From: CAWAPS01 sp963783945
GTDB lineage: Bacteria; Actinomycetota; Acidimicrobiia; Acidimicrobiales; Palsa-688
NCBI GenBank assembly: GCA_963783945.1
Contig: CAWAPS010000002.1
Span: 620,001-684,000 of the forward strand
DNA length: 64,000 bases
Direction of reading: 5' to 3'
The notes beneath the pieces were generated by a model. That model was not told the DNA's origin. It saw only the letters and a list, made by a program, of their open reading frames with translations, and ran no database searches. The stretch's first letter is position 1. Each line of letters begins with the position of its first letter. The translations under genes and the position numbers were made by a program. Positions 62,904-64,000 of the stretch are shown here, in pieces.

Positions 62904-63868
62904 TCATTGAGCATTGCTGCTCGCCAGGCGCCATTGGTTTACTGTTTGGGCGGGGTACGTGGATCCTATGTAGGTGCCGTCGGGGCGGTAGAAGCGCAGT
63001 TCGCCGTTGGGGTCGCCTTGGGCGCGGTATTGGTGGTGGAGCATGCGGTGGTGACGGCGGCACTGGCAGCATCCGTTGTCGATGTCGGTGGGCCCGTCAT
63101 CCTCCCAGGGTTGGATGTGGTGGATGTCGTAGTGGAAGAACTGGCAGCCGACGAAACGGCAGTGGCCGCCGTCGCGGACGCTGATGGCCCGGCGTTGGGC
63201 GGTGTTCCATTCCCTGGTTTTGCGCCCGAGGAGGCTGCGGCGAACTCCTCGACCTCGAGATCGCTCAGGCTGACGATGACCTGGCCGGTCCCGTCGCCGC
63301 CCCGCACCATCCTCACCCCCCGAGCCCGACCGGCCTGATCGGGCGGGGGGCGGTCCTGGCCGGCGTAGAGATGATAGGAGCGCACCACCCGCTCTATATC
63401 CAGAATGCTGGCCTGCCCGCTCTCCGCCAGCGCCACCAACGCCTCGTCCACCCCCGGGTCGGGACGATCCAGACGGGTGATAGCCCGCACCGCGAAATAC
63501 GACAACCGGCCCCGGGCGAACGCCTCGGCCACGATCGGCCGGCGGGCCAACTGGTGGGCCACCCGCAGCTTGTAGAACGCGGTCGAGCGGCCCATGTTGG
63601 TCCGCCACACCAGCCAGCTCACACACGACAACTGACCCTCAGCCGCCCACAACCCGTCCCGGTCGAACTCGGCCAACCGCTCCAACCACCCCGCCTCCCC
63701 CCGATCCAACTCCCCCCGCCGCTCCACCAGCCACGCCCCGACATCCACCACCCGACCTCCCGGCCAAACCCGACAACCAAAGAACCGAGGAGGTCGTCGA
63801 GCCCGACCACGAAGCACCACCCTCCCTACCGGAACACACGTTCGATTCGGCGAGCAAATACTTTCCAC
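62904..63868 (-). pseudogene. HNH endonuclease (DUF222 type), frameshifted and shortened
   Basis: The DUF222 part reads VVDVGAWLVERRGELDRGEA, SCVSWLVWRTNMGRSTAFYK, LRVAHQLARRPIVAEAFARG and RAITRLDRPDPGVDEALVAL. Near 63230 the frame must change to reach LLGRKTREWNTAQRRAISVR, DGGHCRFVGCQFFHYDIHHI (HNH) and CRRHHRMLHHQY. The normal 60-100 residue segment between DUF222 and HNH is mostly missing. It is a broken member of a multi-copy actinobacterial family. Confidence 0.85.
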
Positions 63869-64000
63869 CCATGACGCGAATCCATCGTCTCGGCTCTGCG
63901 AGCACGCGGACGCGGGCCCCTGCGTGCGGCCTTTCGCCGCCTCCGGCTCGCGGGCTCAGGCGCCCGCTTCCGCTTCGCTGGCCAGGGCGAGCCACCGCTC
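63869..64000. other. No gene seen at the right edge
   Basis: No frame here can be assigned. The DNA is GC-rich with CGGCTCGCGGGC-like stretches; a gene could begin beyond the window. Confidence 0.35.

Noticed and set aside
1..64000. CRISPR arrays, rRNA genes, riboswitches and restriction or anti-phage modules
   Set aside because: No regularly spaced repeats, rRNA segments or defence-protein motifs were seen on either strand; the HNH protein belongs to the common DUF222 family and is broken.

Overview
The window is high-GC, densely coded actinobacterial DNA. WhiB, DUF1918, DUF3040, a HisKA_3/NarL sensor-regulator pair and frequent GTG starts with ATGA/GTGA overlaps point to Actinobacteriota, possibly class Acidimicrobiia; the rank below phylum is inference.

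Left end (1-3185): five tightly overlapping plus-strand genes encode the C-terminal part of a class-II aminoacyl-tRNA-synthetase-like protein (amino acid:carrier-protein ligase type), a short-chain reductase, an Sfp-type phosphopantetheinyl transferase, a ferritin-like di-iron protein and a carrier protein. This looks like a small pathway that charges a carrier protein with an amino acid and modifies it there. Two chromosomal genes and tRNA-Ala(TGC) follow.

4.8-48.05 kb: a genomic island begins at tRNA-Ala. A tyrosine recombinase reads into the tRNA gene, and a 40-bp exact copy of the tRNA 3' end lies at 48012-48051. A third, imperfect copy lies at 52494-52537. Each copy has an integrase gene or remnant on its right, so the region looks like tandem insertions at one att site. 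The left part of the island carries relaxase and LuxR remnants, a WhiB protein, and a two-component system next to a membrane electron-transfer set (b561-like protein, frameshifted ApbE, ferric-reductase-like protein, NuoF-like flavoprotein, ferredoxin). A secreted double beta-propeller protein and transposase debris come next.

From about 18 to 46 kb the island holds a DosR/DevR-type dormancy and hypoxia gene set: PPK2, STAS protein, phosphoketolase, truncated acetate kinase, GNAT-fused ADP-forming acyl-CoA synthetase, remnant hydrogenase maturation protease, GAPDH, a PAS-GAF sensor kinase, a DevR-like regulator, an Rv2004c-like kinase, universal stress proteins, a deacetylase, five PNPOx-like flavin-binding paralogs, CBS-BON protein, Hsp20, Zn-alcohol dehydrogenase and a DoxX protein. 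About 17 copies or half-copies of a 14-bp palindrome related to the mycobacterial DosR box (GGGACTWWAGTCCC) lie in front of these genes. I infer that the DevR-like protein controls them as one regulon for energy saving and fermentative ATP supply.

48-52.5 kb is a second small insertion (cupin, HTH plus Clp-N pair with a striking leaderless promoter/operator, frameshifted methyltransferase). From 52.5 kb to the end lie FkbM methyltransferase, a truncated LuxR-type ATPase, GH43, a conserved 478-aa protein, type III glutamine synthetase, two amidohydrolases, a DHFR-like reductase and a broken HNH endonuclease.

Single-base frameshifts are unusually frequent (apbE, gap, hsp20, one PNPOx, adh fragment, hydrogenase protease, methyltransferase, HNH). 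Either the island is decaying or the assembly has indel errors. This affects every gene-integrity call below.
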